The notes below the pieces were generated by a model. It worked only from the letters and a program-made list of their open reading frames with translations, had not been told where the DNA came from and searched no databases. A stretch of 23,010 nucleotides of DNA, taken from positions 1 through 23,010 of IMG/VR virus record IMGVR_UViG_3300031539_000331; one strand, written 5' to 3'. A program made the translations under genes and the position numbers. Shown here piece by piece: positions 7,814 through 14,669 of this stretch. The stretch's first letter is position 1. Every line of letters starts with the position of its first letter. This DNA comes from a virus.

Positions 7814-9325
7814 CTATAACCCATGCCTAAGCGGGTCGTAAATCTCGTCTCTGCCTTCTAGGTTCAGCGGGTCGTGTTCCTTGCCCTGCGGAAACACGGC
7901 ACTGAAATCCGGGTCCATGATTCTCGATAGATCATCCAGCATGTCATCGTGTACGCAGTAGGGAAATGCCAGATATTCATCGTCGATAAATTGCCTTGTG
8001 AGATCCACGGTCACTCCGTCATATTGAACATATGGAGTGTTCTCTGGAATATAAACACGTCCCTGGTTAAACGGTGGAACGAGCCTTCTGATCCGGTCAT
8101 CTTTACCGAGCGGTCCGCCAAGCGGCGTAATTCCGAATCTATAATTGTCTCTGTTCATCCTATCTTGAAAATGCTCAATATCGGCCTGCATCCCATACTG
8201 CTCGTACCCAACATCTCGAGGTCTGTACCTTTGGTGCAGGCTGAAAAGGACGTTCGCCTTTTGCACCAGGCTTAGCCTGTCCCTTATCCAGTGCAGTATA
8301 TAGTAATTTCTATCAGATCCAAGTCCCATTACAATAAACACAGTATAGTCGTTGTTCTTCTTTTTCCCGCTTGCCGGATCCACCAAGATGTAAATATTCA
8401 ACCCGGTGAATCGGTCGGCTTTCCAGTAGCGCAACCATGCTCTGTCGAATCCTTGTAGATTCTCATGGACGGGATCCATAAAGAGCTGAGCACTTGCGAT
8501 ATATGGCCCCATGTCAGCTATCTTTTTGGCAAGTTCTTCTCGCGTGCCCATCCATGGCTCACCATCGAATTTATTATTCTTTGTCGCCGTCCATATTCTG
8601 GGAACAAGTATTTTATTTTTAACTATGTATGCATGAGCATCATTAAAATGCCATGTTGATCCTACGCCCCGCCTTCTTCCACCCCGGACACCAAGATTAA
8701 GGCTATACAAAAACGCGTCTGTGGTTTTAGTGAGCATTCCCTCTGTACGCACAGTATCCAGAGTAACAATATCCTCATAATGTACGTCTGTTGAGTGCTT
8801 ACTTGTTGGCTGTCCATCTGTCAAACCATAGGCCTCAATGGTTGATTCTTTGGGATTGCCCTTACGTTTAATAATTATTCCGTCGTCTTCTGACCATTTC
8901 GGCGCTTCCTTTTTGGGATTCTGCCAGAATATATCCGGCCATAATTCTTTGAGCTCTTCATTATTCTGAAGCTCTTGCTTTATCTGACGCAAGAAACTCT
9001 TTGCGATCGGACGTACATAGCTTAGAATGAGATACGTTCGCTCGGGATCATGGATCAAATTCCATATTATCCCGGCGAATGTAATTATCGTGCTCTTGTA
9101 TCCCTCTCTCCACCATAAATCCAAATATCCGTCGGGTGCCGCCTGGTATTCTCTGCAACGTGCATATACCCATTCATGATCGGCATCTTCACGATGCAGG
9201 ACATAACGCAGGAAAAAGAACAGATCCATCTCGGCTAGTTTTCTTACCGCATCCTGCCTACATCCGTCCCTTGTAGCCTGCGCCAAGATACGCCTATACT
9301 GTGCATGGGTCTGTTGGAGTGTCAT
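7814..9325 (-). CDS. terL: Terminase large subunit
   Basis: A 503-aa packaging motor/nuclease. Visible motifs: Walker A variant REGYKST at 73-79, Walker B VHYED at 181-185, and RNase-H-like nuclease Asp residues in ILVDPASG (D316), NNDYTV (about D326) and the C-terminal HDDMLDDLS (about 465-473). It cuts concatemeric DNA and pumps it through the portal. It overlaps the upstream small-subunit gene (ATGA), as expected for a terminase pair. It is complete, of usual length, with no missing catalytic residue. Confidence 0.93.
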   Translation of the reverse strand: MTLQQTHAQYRRILAQATRDGCRQDAVRKLAEMDLFFFLRYVLHREDADHEWVYARCREYQAAPDGYLDLWWREGYKSTIITFAGIIWNLIHDPERTYLILSYVRPIAKSFLRQIKQELQNNEELKELWPDIFWQNPKKEAPKWSEDDGIIIKRKGNPKESTIEAYGLTDGQPTSKHSTDVHYEDIVTLDTVRTEGMLTKTTDAFLYSLNLGVRGGRRRGVGSTWHFNDAHAYIVKNKILVPRIWTATKNNKFDGEPWMGTREELAKKIADMGPYIASAQLFMDPVHENLQGFDRAWLRYWKADRFTGLNIYILVDPASGKKKNNDYTVFIVMGLGSDRNYYILHWIRDRLSLVQKANVLFSLHQRYRPRDVGYEQYGMQADIEHFQDRMNRDNYRFGITPLGGPLGKDDRIRRLVPPFNQGRVYIPENTPYVQYDGVTVDLTRQFIDDEYLAFPYCVHDDMLDDLSRIMDPDFSAVFPQGKEHDPLNLEGRDEIYDPLRHGL

Positions 9326-9729
9326 TTAAACACCTCGTCGATAAGTCCGAGCACCGCCGGCGTGGCATCTTTGTCTTTTTCTTTGCGCTTTTGTCTTTGT
9401 GCTTCCATCCCTAGTTTGAATCCCAATTCTACCATTCCGCGCCATTCCTTAAACCATGCCGGTTTGGTAAGCACTGTTGCAACTTTGTATTGATCTTCTG
9501 CCTCCTTAAGCAGCTCATCGAATATTTCTATGGCTGACTTCCCTATGGCAATATCCGTTTTGTCCCGCGCCTTTTTTATTGACTTCTTGACGTGCTTCTT
9601 GTGTCTTTGCACCGTACCCGTACTAATACCGTATCGGGCCGCTATAGAACGGTTCGAGGCTCCTTTCGCAATTTCTTTGTCTATCGTTTTGCGTTTTGGG
9701 TGTGAACAAATGGTGCAAGTTCTTCCCAT
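9322..9729 (-). CDS. Putative terminase small subunit (Zn/HTH type)
   Basis: 135 aa. Residues 4-11 (CTICSHPK) give a C-x2-C-x-H start, followed by a helix-turn-helix (residues about 22-45, SIAARYGISTGTVQRH). A basic segment and a long helical C-terminus rich in Lys/Glu follow. Proteins with this C-x2-C-x-H-P-x-R plus HTH layout often precede terL. Position (ATGA overlap with terL) is the main reason for the small-subunit call; a general HTH regulator is the alternative. No good SD lies within 10 bases; GGAG is about 14 bases upstream, so coupling from the previous gene is likely. Confidence 0.75.
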   Translation of the reverse strand: MGRTCTICSHPKRKTIDKEIAKGASNRSIAARYGISTGTVQRHKKHVKKSIKKARDKTDIAIGKSAIEIFDELLKEAEDQYKVATVLTKPAWFKEWRGMVELGFKLGMEAQRQKRKEKDKDATPAVLGLIDEVFK

Positions 9730-9731
9730 GA

Positions 9732-9887
9732 TTACGGTACCATCTCCGGTGTGGTGTGGCTGTTGCCGATGATCTCACTTTCTTCGGCATCTGCAAGACC
9801 TTCGCTCTGTTCTGCTTTTGTTAGATTCATAACGATATACATTTTTTTCCTTATCTTGTGCCACGCTCTGAATTCAATCTCCCGCAT
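9732..9887 (-). CDS. Short YopX-like protein (N-terminal stub, 51 aa)
   Basis: The ATG at 9887 has an ideal AAGGAGG site 6 bases upstream, inside the end of the nuclease gene. The protein starts MREIEFRAWHKIRKKMY, the classic start of phage YopX proteins (MREIKFRAWDxxxKKMY), but ends after 51 residues instead of about 130. The tail is acidic (LADAEESEIIGN). It lacks the YTGLxDxxGxxIYEGD part. It is either a decayed second YopX copy or a short gene that kept a functional start. It reaches almost to the small terminase start. Confidence 0.7.
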   Translation of the reverse strand: MREIEFRAWHKIRKKMYIVMNLTKAEQSEGLADAEESEIIGNSHTTPEMVP

Positions 9888-10497
9888 TCAAAACCTCCTT
9901 TATCTTGACTAGATCCTCCGCCTTGCACACCACCCAGAATCCTGACTTCCCATGCTCTGTAAGCGTAACAATAGGTATCTTGCCCTCAAGCTTAGCCTTT
10001 TCGGCAGTGAGACTCCATAGGCTTACCACGGAATGCTTCTGCCGGCGCTTATTCTCGATGTAAAGACTTGGGTGAATGACATCTCCTCCGGTATGCCGGC
10101 TATTGGCTCCTGATAACGGATTCCGTTGGCCTCCGAAGAAGGCAGCCACCTTTCGTTCGTCTTTCTTCCAGGTTTTATCAGACACTTGATTTCTCCTCTG
10201 TGTTTCTTTTGACTTAAAAAACTCGTTTATTTCCATGACAAGCTTTTCTATTTTGCGTGCATATGTTTCACGAATAAGATTCTGATTGAATGTCACGGGA
10301 GGGTTGAAAATAATCTCCATGGCAGCCTGAATTTGGATTTGTTTGTATAATATTTGCTTCATGGCTTTATCGCGGGCAACCGGATATTCTTGGTTTGATA
10401 ATCCTATCGCCTGTTTATCGTTTGGCCTACCATTAGCAAGAAGTATTCTTATTATTGGATTTATAATTCTAAAGGCTATTGGCCCATTTTGGTTCAC
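9874..10497 (-). CDS. Putative PD-(D/E)XK-type endonuclease
   Basis: 207 aa from a GTG at 10497 with GGAGG 7 bases upstream; an earlier ATG has no SD and lies in the previous gene. The C-terminal half has TWKKDERKVAAFFGGQRNPLSG, GGDVIHPSLYIENKRR, EKAKLEGKIPIVTLTEHG and FWVVCKAEDL. The Asp in GGD and the E-x-K in IENK give the D...ExK pattern of Holliday-junction-resolvase-like phage nucleases. The N-terminal half is helical and basic (about 1-100). It would act on DNA in replication, recombination or packaging. It is coupled to the YopX stub. Substrate not known. Confidence 0.65.
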   Translation of the reverse strand: MNQNGPIAFRIINPIIRILLANGRPNDKQAIGLSNQEYPVARDKAMKQILYKQIQIQAAMEIIFNPPVTFNQNLIRETYARKIEKLVMEINEFFKSKETQRRNQVSDKTWKKDERKVAAFFGGQRNPLSGANSRHTGGDVIHPSLYIENKRRQKHSVVSLWSLTAEKAKLEGKIPIVTLTEHGKSGFWVVCKAEDLVKIKEVLNAGD

Positions 10498-10501
10498 ACT
10501 A

Positions 10502-10768
10502 TCACTCCTCCTCCCTAGCCCGTCGAATAATCGCCCCCGCGGCCTTCCTCGAGACATCGTACTTTTCCACGATCATCTGCACCGCCTCACTATGCGGCAG
10601 GCCCAGGCAGTTGTCCTGGATCCAGCGTATCTTCTCAGGCGGCCACATCGTGCGGTACGTGCTCTTGTTGCCGGTGCTCCACCTTTTGTCATAAGTATCG
10701 CGCCGCAGGAATGCAGCATCACCGTAGAGGCTCACGATGTGCTTGTCTTTGGGCTGCTCTACTCGCAT
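10502..10768 (-). CDS. Small HTH-containing DNA-binding protein, 88 aa
   Basis: The ATG at 10768 overlaps the C5 methyltransferase stop by 10 bases; GAGGTCGAGCG serves as SD. The first half is polar with several aromatic residues. Residues about 45-85 (PPEKIRWIQDNCLGLPHSEA, VQMIVEKYDVSRKAAGAI) form two helices resembling the HTH part found at one end of phage HNH nucleases, but no H-N-H motif is present. It could be a free DNA-binding domain or a remnant of a homing-type nuclease. Confidence 0.7.
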   Translation of the reverse strand: MRVEQPKDKHIVSLYGDAAFLRRDTYDKRWSTGNKSTYRTMWPPEKIRWIQDNCLGLPHSEAVQMIVEKYDVSRKAAGAIIRRAREEE

Positions 10769-11769
10769 CGCTCGACCTCGGCTATCGCCTTGAAGATGGG
10801 GTACGCTTGTTGTGGCGATACACTGTTCCCGAGCGCCCTGATTCTATGTCCGTCCATCCGTCCTCGAACCCCATGTACCATTCGCAAAAGTCTGGAGCGA
10901 TCGTCCCACCAGCGGCAGTAGGCAAATCCACTCCCTGATTCCTCCTCCGTTCTCGTTCCTTGGCCGCTCCCTCCGGTGTTCGACTCCCTTTCATGCCATC
11001 CGCCGCTCGAAGAGTCGGTAGCATCTTGGCTACTTGATCTAACCCCAGATGAGCTTTCTTCCCGCTTGGTCGAATGAAATGCCCCTTGTATGGAATCAGT
11101 CTTTCCGGAGGATTCCCCCCACCTCCTACTGTCAAGGTAGGGAGCAATTTTGCTATCATCCCGATTGATGGACGTATCGCAGCTCCCTCTGATTTCGCTT
11201 TCTTGTAACTTGGTCGCCGAGGATCTCTTCCCGCATATTTCGCCTGTTCCATATCCGCAGGGGTTGCCATGCTCGCCGTCAAGGTGGGCAACATAGAACA
11301 CGCGGTATCGTCTGTGATCGGCACCGAGTGCTGCAAGTGGATACACAAGCGGTGGGAGAAACGTGTAACCTTGAGCTTCCATACGAGCAAGCCATTCCTC
11401 GATCGCCACGCCGTCCTCAAGACTAAGGATTCCAGTAGGATTCTCTGCCATGATCCATTTGGGTAGAAACAATTCAACGACGCGAGCAAACTCCGGCCAG
11501 AGCCAGCGGTCATCGCTTCGGCCTCCTCGCTTCCCGGCTGTACTTGCTGGCTGGCATGGTGACCCACCGGAAATAACGGTAACTGATTGTTCAACTTCGT
11601 CCCCCTTGACATCGTGTATATCCTCGATCCGCCGCACGTCCGGCCAGTGTTTCGCAAGCACCTTCAGGCAATACGGATCTTTCTCTACCTGGAGCACCGT
11701 CTCGAAGCCAGCCCACTCGGCAGACAAATCAAGACCTCCCACTCCGCTGAACAAGGATATATGCGTCAC
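10759..11769 (-). CDS. C5-cytosine DNA methyltransferase
   Basis: 336 aa from a GTG at 11769 (GTGA overlap; AGGAGG upstream). Motifs in order: I LFSGVGGLD (6-14); IV with catalytic Cys in GGSPCQP (68-74); VI MAENPTG (107-113); VIII DHRRYRVFYVA (about 150-160); X ALGNSVSPQQAYPIF (near the C-terminus). The enzyme methylates cytosine in phage DNA, usually against host restriction. The target-recognition part (about 165-300) is low in complexity, rich in Ser, Gly, Glu and Arg, and coincides with a second long reading frame in the same DNA. No cognate restriction gene is seen. Recognition site unknown. Confidence 0.9.
   Translation of the reverse strand: MTHISLFSGVGGLDLSAEWAGFETVLQVEKDPYCLKVLAKHWPDVRRIEDIHDVKGDEVEQSVTVISGGSPCQPASTAGKRGGRSDDRWLWPEFARVVELFLPKWIMAENPTGILSLEDGVAIEEWLARMEAQGYTFLPPLVYPLAALGADHRRYRVFYVAHLDGEHGNPCGYGTGEICGKRSSATKLQESEIRGSCDTSINRDDSKIAPYLDSRRWGESSGKTDSIQGAFHSTKREESSSGVRSSSQDATDSSSGGWHERESNTGGSGQGTRTEEESGSGFAYCRWWDDRSRLLRMVHGVRGRMDGHRIRALGNSVSPQQAYPIFKAIAEVERCE
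10782..11513 (-). CDS. Nested frame inside the C5 methyltransferase gene (LPTLT-repeat protein)
   Basis: A 243-codon frame lies entirely inside the methyltransferase gene. Its ATG at 11513 has GAGGAGG 8 bases upstream. The protein begins TAGSGRSLLASLNCFYPNGSW, has LLVWKLKVT, three (M/L)LPTL(T/R) segments, and ends with APDFCEWYMGFEDGWTDIE. These features match stand-alone phage proteins found beside C5 methyltransferases (GRxxLxSL ... CYLTWKxK ... LPTPTASD ... WLMGFPxGWTDL). Both frames therefore look conserved. Expression is not proven, and function is unknown. Confidence 0.55.
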   Translation of the reverse strand: MTAGSGRSLLASLNCFYPNGSWQRILLESLVLRTAWRSRNGLLVWKLKVTRFSHRLCIHLQHSVPITDDTACSMLPTLTASMATPADMEQAKYAGRDPRRPSYKKAKSEGAAIRPSIGMIAKLLPTLTVGGGGNPPERLIPYKGHFIRPSGKKAHLGLDQVAKMLPTLRAADGMKGSRTPEGAAKERERRRNQGVDLPTAAGGTIAPDFCEWYMGFEDGWTDIESGRSGTVYRHNKRTPSSRR

Positions 11770-12149
11770 CCCGCCGCCCTCCTGCTCTTCGCCTGCGACG
11801 CCGGCACACCGAGCCGTCCCATCTCGACCGCCATGTCGAGACCTCGTGCATAGTTCGCCTGCATCCGGACCCACCCGGCGCGGAGATGGATGTTCTCCGT
11901 GTTCAGCCGATCGTTTTCTTCTTTGAGCGCGTGGCATTTGACTTTATAGTACGCGAGCAATTCCGCCTGCCGACCGTACCGCTCGCGCATCATGCCGCGG
12001 AGCTCGTGCTTGACGATGTAATGCCGCCAGTACGGACGTGCCGCTGCCCATGCCGTGAGCACCAGAAGCGCGTCGACGATGTCCCGGGCGTGGAGCTGGA
12101 CGGCGACCCAGAGTTCCTTGAGTATGCCGACGGCGAGGGAGTAGATCAT
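11766..12149 (-). CDS. Hypothetical protein with apolar segment and coiled coil
   Basis: 127 aa from ATG 12149 with AGGAGGAGG upstream (inside a 12-codon reading frame). Residues about 24-38 (IVDALLVLTAWAAAR) are apolar and may lie in or against a membrane. Residues about 60-95 (ELLAYYKVKCHALKEENDRL) have heptad spacing typical of a coiled coil. No family recognised. Resembles small phage accessory or spanin-like membrane proteins only in outline, so no function is given. GTGA-coupled to the methyltransferase. Confidence 0.7.
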   Translation of the reverse strand: MIYSLAVGILKELWVAVQLHARDIVDALLVLTAWAAARPYWRHYIVKHELRGMMRERYGRQAELLAYYKVKCHALKEENDRLNTENIHLRAGWVRMQANYARGLDMAVEMGRLGVPASQAKSRRAAG

Positions 12150-12184
12150 GGCCGAATCCTCCTCCTGATCTGCGGCGCGTTCAT
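12146..12184 (-). CDS. 12-codon linker ORF with AGG-AGG-AGG codons
   Basis: ATG at 12184 overlaps the upstream stop (ATGA) and the TGA at 12148-12146 overlaps the next start (ATGA). It encodes MNAPQIRRRIRP. Three consecutive AGG codons double as the SD of the next gene. The layout suggests a translated coupling element or leader peptide rather than a functional protein. It may also be chance. Confidence 0.35.
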   Translation of the reverse strand: MNAPQIRRRIRP

Positions 12185-12366
12185 GATCCCTCCTTTATCG
12201 CGACTTTAATTGTTTGCAATCTTTCAATTTCTACAATCAATTCCATCATTATGATTCTCGCATAGGCGTGCGCATTGCTATTTCTGGTAAAATGAATCCA
12301 GTCCCGTATTTCCGCCAGTCTTTCTGGGCTCATATTCTTTCTTACAACGATCTGCGGTGTGTTCAT
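12181..12366 (-). CDS. Hypothetical 61-aa helical protein
   Basis: ATG 12366 overlaps the DUF551 stop (ATGA) with GGGGGA upstream. The sequence includes VVRKNMSPERLAEIRDWI and a C-terminal helix MMELIVEIERLQTIK, consistent with a short helical hairpin. No family recognised. Such 60-aa proteins are frequent in early phage operons. Confidence 0.7.
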   Translation of the reverse strand: MNTPQIVVRKNMSPERLAEIRDWIHFTRNSNAHAYARIIMMELIVEIERLQTIKVAIKEGS

Positions 12367-12602
12367 TTGTCCCCCTTCCACGGCTTCGGCGCTTTCCTCC
12401 AGGCAATCACTTCAAACGGGATCGTGTGCCCCCTATCGTCGGATATCTCCCAGTGCGACTTCATAATATGAGCGTCGCTTTCGAAATACCATGCCCTATA
12501 GACATGCCTGTGCCCAACTTCGTCCAGGATCGTTATTTCAAGTCCGGCCAGGTCAAATTCGATCCCATGGGGCAACCTCTCTGTAATCGGTATCCACCTC
12601 AT
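12363..12602 (-). CDS. DUF551 family protein
   Basis: 79 aa, starting MRWIPITERLPHG and ending AWRKAPKPWKG. The WIPVxERLP start and the W-x-P-x-P-x-P-(Y/W)-K end are the hallmark of DUF551, a small phage/prophage family of unknown function often found beside YopX genes, as here. The ATG at 12602 overlaps the upstream TAA (TAATG) behind AGGGGGAAG. Length is typical. Confidence 0.85.
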   Translation of the reverse strand: MRWIPITERLPHGIEFDLAGLEITILDEVGHRHVYRAWYFESDAHIMKSHWEISDDRGHTIPFEVIAWRKAPKPWKGDK

Positions 12603-13042
12603 TACTTCCCCCTCCTCTCGCGCTTCGCTCGGCTGTTGCCGATTATCCTGCATCTGGTCAACTGCGCGTGCCCAAGATTAAGATCGGGGTCTCCATCATC
12701 TGACACGGCTCTGAAAGCTGCGTCCATATCATCCCGGACGATGTTGAATTCGCCCCACAGGGCGTGCTTGATTCTGTCACCCTCGTATATCTCCTTGCCA
12801 TCCTTGTCCGTGAGCCCGGTGTATTGCTCGATAATATAATCATTCATATTCAGATATTCATAATTCCCGCATTCGTCCATGATATACAGAGTCTGTCCAT
12901 CGAGACTGATGGCGACATTTTCTAAATCCATCACCATAAGATTAGTGTCTTTGCCGATTTTTCTACGCGTATATTCGCTTGGGAAATCCGTAAACATTTC
13001 CTTGTTTACTTTATCCCATACTCTGAACTTCAACTCACGCAT
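12602..13042 (-). CDS. YopX family phage protein
   Basis: 146 aa starting MRELKFRVWDKVNKEMF, with IIEQYTGLTDKDGKEIYEGD in the middle: both YopX (TIGR01671-type) signatures. It is a common phage and prophage protein with a beta-rich C-terminal domain; its role is unknown. The ATG at 13042 is chosen over GTG 13045 because it matches the family start. The SD is ACGGGGAAG. It precedes DUF551, a frequent pair. A truncated relative lies at 9732-9887. Confidence 0.88.
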   Translation of the reverse strand: MRELKFRVWDKVNKEMFTDFPSEYTRRKIGKDTNLMVMDLENVAISLDGQTLYIMDECGNYEYLNMNDYIIEQYTGLTDKDGKEIYEGDRIKHALWGEFNIVRDDMDAAFRAVSDDGDPDLNLGHAQLTRCRIIGNSRAKRERRGK

Positions 13043-13224
13043 CACTTCCCCGTCCTTTCCCGCTTGGCTTTCCGCTTTTCAAATGTTGCCTGCCTCTTCG
13101 CTTCTTCCCGAGTCTTGTTCTTCTCGCGACGACCCGAGAGTCTATACTTCCCGCCCTTCTTCTTGTCGCGCCCTATCTTGCGAGAGCCGCGCTTGCCTTT
13201 ACCTACACCTTGTTTTGCTGGCAT
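13042..13224 (-). CDS. Very basic small phage protein
   Basis: 60 aa, about one third Lys/Arg, starting MPAKQGVGKGKRGSRKIGR and containing KYRLSGRREKNKTR. Similar basic proteins (RKIGRNKK ... Y-x-x-x-G-R-R-E-K-N-K) are common in phages. The charge suggests nucleic-acid binding or virion packing, but no function is known. Starts at TAATG with GGAG upstream. Confidence 0.75.
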   Translation of the reverse strand: MPAKQGVGKGKRGSRKIGRDKKKGGKYRLSGRREKNKTREEAKRQATFEKRKAKRERTGK

Positions 13225-13430
13225 TACTTTTTCTCCATCCAGAACTCGCATTTTCCGTGTTCCTCGGTTGGATTGATTATTTCATATCCGCTTTCGTATA
13301 AAGCAACGCACACATATCCGTGTTTTTTGTATGGCGGCGTCCCGTCTTCTAGTTCAATTCGCTGCTTACAGTTACAGCAACATTCGCCTTCGGGCCATTT
13401 ATTTATCTGACACTCTGCGTTTCCACCCAT
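13224..13430 (-). CDS. Small Cys-rich protein, 68 aa
   Basis: Start taken at ATG 13430 (GTG 13433 is also possible), with AGGGGG upstream. It contains CQINKWPEGECCCNCKQR near the N-terminus and single Cys near YVCVAL and KCEFW. The E-C-C-x-N-C cluster may bind metal, as in other small phage Cys proteins. Function unknown. It shares the tight overlap pattern of its neighbours. Confidence 0.7.
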   Translation of the reverse strand: MGGNAECQINKWPEGECCCNCKQRIELEDGTPPYKKHGYVCVALYESGYEIINPTEEHGKCEFWMEKK

Positions 13431-13882
13431 CACTTTTCCCCCTTGTCCTCAATAAGCCTCATGCCGTTCTCGACCAAGTGCTGATAGAGCGTTCGTTTTT
13501 TGTCGATCATCATATACGGCAAGAATACCTCGGCCATCTCAACCATCTCCAGGTCAACGAGCGCGAGTTGTGATTCTATCCACCTGAGGATCTGCCGCCA
13601 CGCAACCCGCTTGGCCTGATCTTTGTCTCCAGGCTTGATATATTTTGTTTCGCCCCGGTTCGCCATCTCGAGCAGTGGTTCCCACCTGATAGGTAATTTT
13701 ATCGGCACATCTTTTCCTTTGACGGCGATCGTAAAGATGCAACCCACCACTTCGCCGCCCGAATAATCTTTCATGTACCGCGATAGATTATACTTTCGCA
13801 ACTTGACTTCAATCTCGGCGCTGGTATCTTCGGGCTCCTTTTTTGTCGTCTCCATGTACAGTGTTTTTATTACGGGATTCAC
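13430..13882 (-). CDS. Conserved phage protein of unknown function, 150 aa
   Basis: Begins at GTG 13882 in a GTGA overlap with GGGGGAG upstream. The core reads IFTIAVKGKDVPIKLPIRWE, then AKRVAWRQILRWIESQLALV and EMAEVFLPYMM...TLYQHL. This matches a recurring phage family (I-x-F-x-L-P-x-R-W-E-P ... A-W-R-x-L-x-x-W-x-E-A-Q ... M-A-E-V-F-L-P-Y). It usually lies in early replication/recombination operons. Its biochemical role is not known. Confidence 0.8.
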   Translation of the reverse strand: MNPVIKTLYMETTKKEPEDTSAEIEVKLRKYNLSRYMKDYSGGEVVGCIFTIAVKGKDVPIKLPIRWEPLLEMANRGETKYIKPGDKDQAKRVAWRQILRWIESQLALVDLEMVEMAEVFLPYMMIDKKRTLYQHLVENGMRLIEDKGEK

Positions 13883-14313
13883 TTCTCCCCCTTGAGCCGG
13901 GCAGCGTTCAAGTCAAGAGCCCTGCATAAAGAACTTATCCAGTCAGAACTATGGAATGTGCTTAAAAAACGTACACAACAACCCTTGGCCTCTGCGCACA
14001 TCTCATCGATCGCGCGGGCGCGGATCTCGACATTGTTAATCAAAATCCAATTTGGCTCTGGCGGACCACCATCTGTTCTTGGTTTGAAATATATTGAATT
14101 GGGCTTCTCCTCGATCTCCTCATACTCAGTGCGGGGATATTCATTATCCCTTACAACCTTATGCCCGTTTGGGCAACGATATGTTCTGTGTTGGATGAAG
14201 TGGCTGTTTGTAAGTTGTTCCGTTTCGTGTCCATCGAAAGACATACTCTCTCCACAAATATTACATTTCAATTGTACCTTAAATGTCCTCACCTCTCGTC
14301 TTACTTCACTCAT
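13879..14313 (-). CDS. Zinc-ribbon-like phage protein, 144 aa
   Basis: ATG 14313 overlaps the previous stop (ATGA). Residues 17-20 (CNIC) and about 47-51 (CPNGH) form a C-x2-C ... C-x3-H pair typical of a short zinc ribbon. The remainder has an acidic YEEIEEKP stretch and a Cys-containing helical tail (EMCAEAKGCCVRF). Probably a metal-stabilised binding protein; no partner can be named. Confidence 0.72.
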   Translation of the reverse strand: MSEVRREVRTFKVQLKCNICGESMSFDGHETEQLTNSHFIQHRTYRCPNGHKVVRDNEYPRTEYEEIEEKPNSIYFKPRTDGGPPEPNWILINNVEIRARAIDEMCAEAKGCCVRFLSTFHSSDWISSLCRALDLNAARLKGEK

Positions 14314-14669
14314 AATCCCTCCTGCTGGCCGGCTGTTTTACAGTCAGCCAAATTACCGAGCAGCTCTCTGCACTGTTCGGCGACCTTTTTCTTTTCCTCG
14401 TCCGTCGGTATCCCATCGTCCTGATATTCTGGTGCTGGAAGCAGCTCGTCCCATCTGCGCTCTTTCACAACACGCCAGGCGTCATCCAGCTCTTTGATCC
14501 CAGGTGGTACCCTATAGACTGGGCTTACAGCCTTGAGTATTTCAGCCCAAAGAAGTGGCAGGGCTTTTGCTGGGATTTCCCTCAACCACAAGCTCACGTA
14601 TTTTTTCTGTATAGGGCTGTAAGGCCCGAAGTACCCCTGTGCTTCGTGGATAAACTGTTCAGTGGTCAA
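14310..14669 (-). CDS. Hypothetical protein coupled to the replication gene
   Basis: 119 aa from a TTG at 14669 overlapping the upstream TGA (TTGA), with GGAGGTG as SD. It is helical, with SPIQKKYVSLWLREIPAKAL, VPPGIKELDDAWRVVKER and a Glu/Lys-rich tail. The position directly after a replication-initiator-like gene is where phages often encode a helicase loader or partner. That is only a positional idea; no ATPase motif is present and the protein is too small for a DnaC-type loader. Confidence 0.7.
   Translation of the reverse strand: MTTEQFIHEAQGYFGPYSPIQKKYVSLWLREIPAKALPLLWAEILKAVSPVYRVPPGIKELDDAWRVVKERRWDELLPAPEYQDDGIPTDEEKKKVAEQCRELLGNLADCKTAGQQEGL

Noticed and set aside
9645-9662. GGTTCGAGGCTCC, a tRNA T-arm look-alike
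   Set aside because: It lies within the coding sequence of the small terminase and no acceptor, D or anticodon arms can be formed around it.
13042-13224. Basic protein as a ribosomal or histone-like protein
   Set aside because: The Lys/Arg content is high, but the sequence matches small basic phage proteins rather than any ribosomal or HU family.
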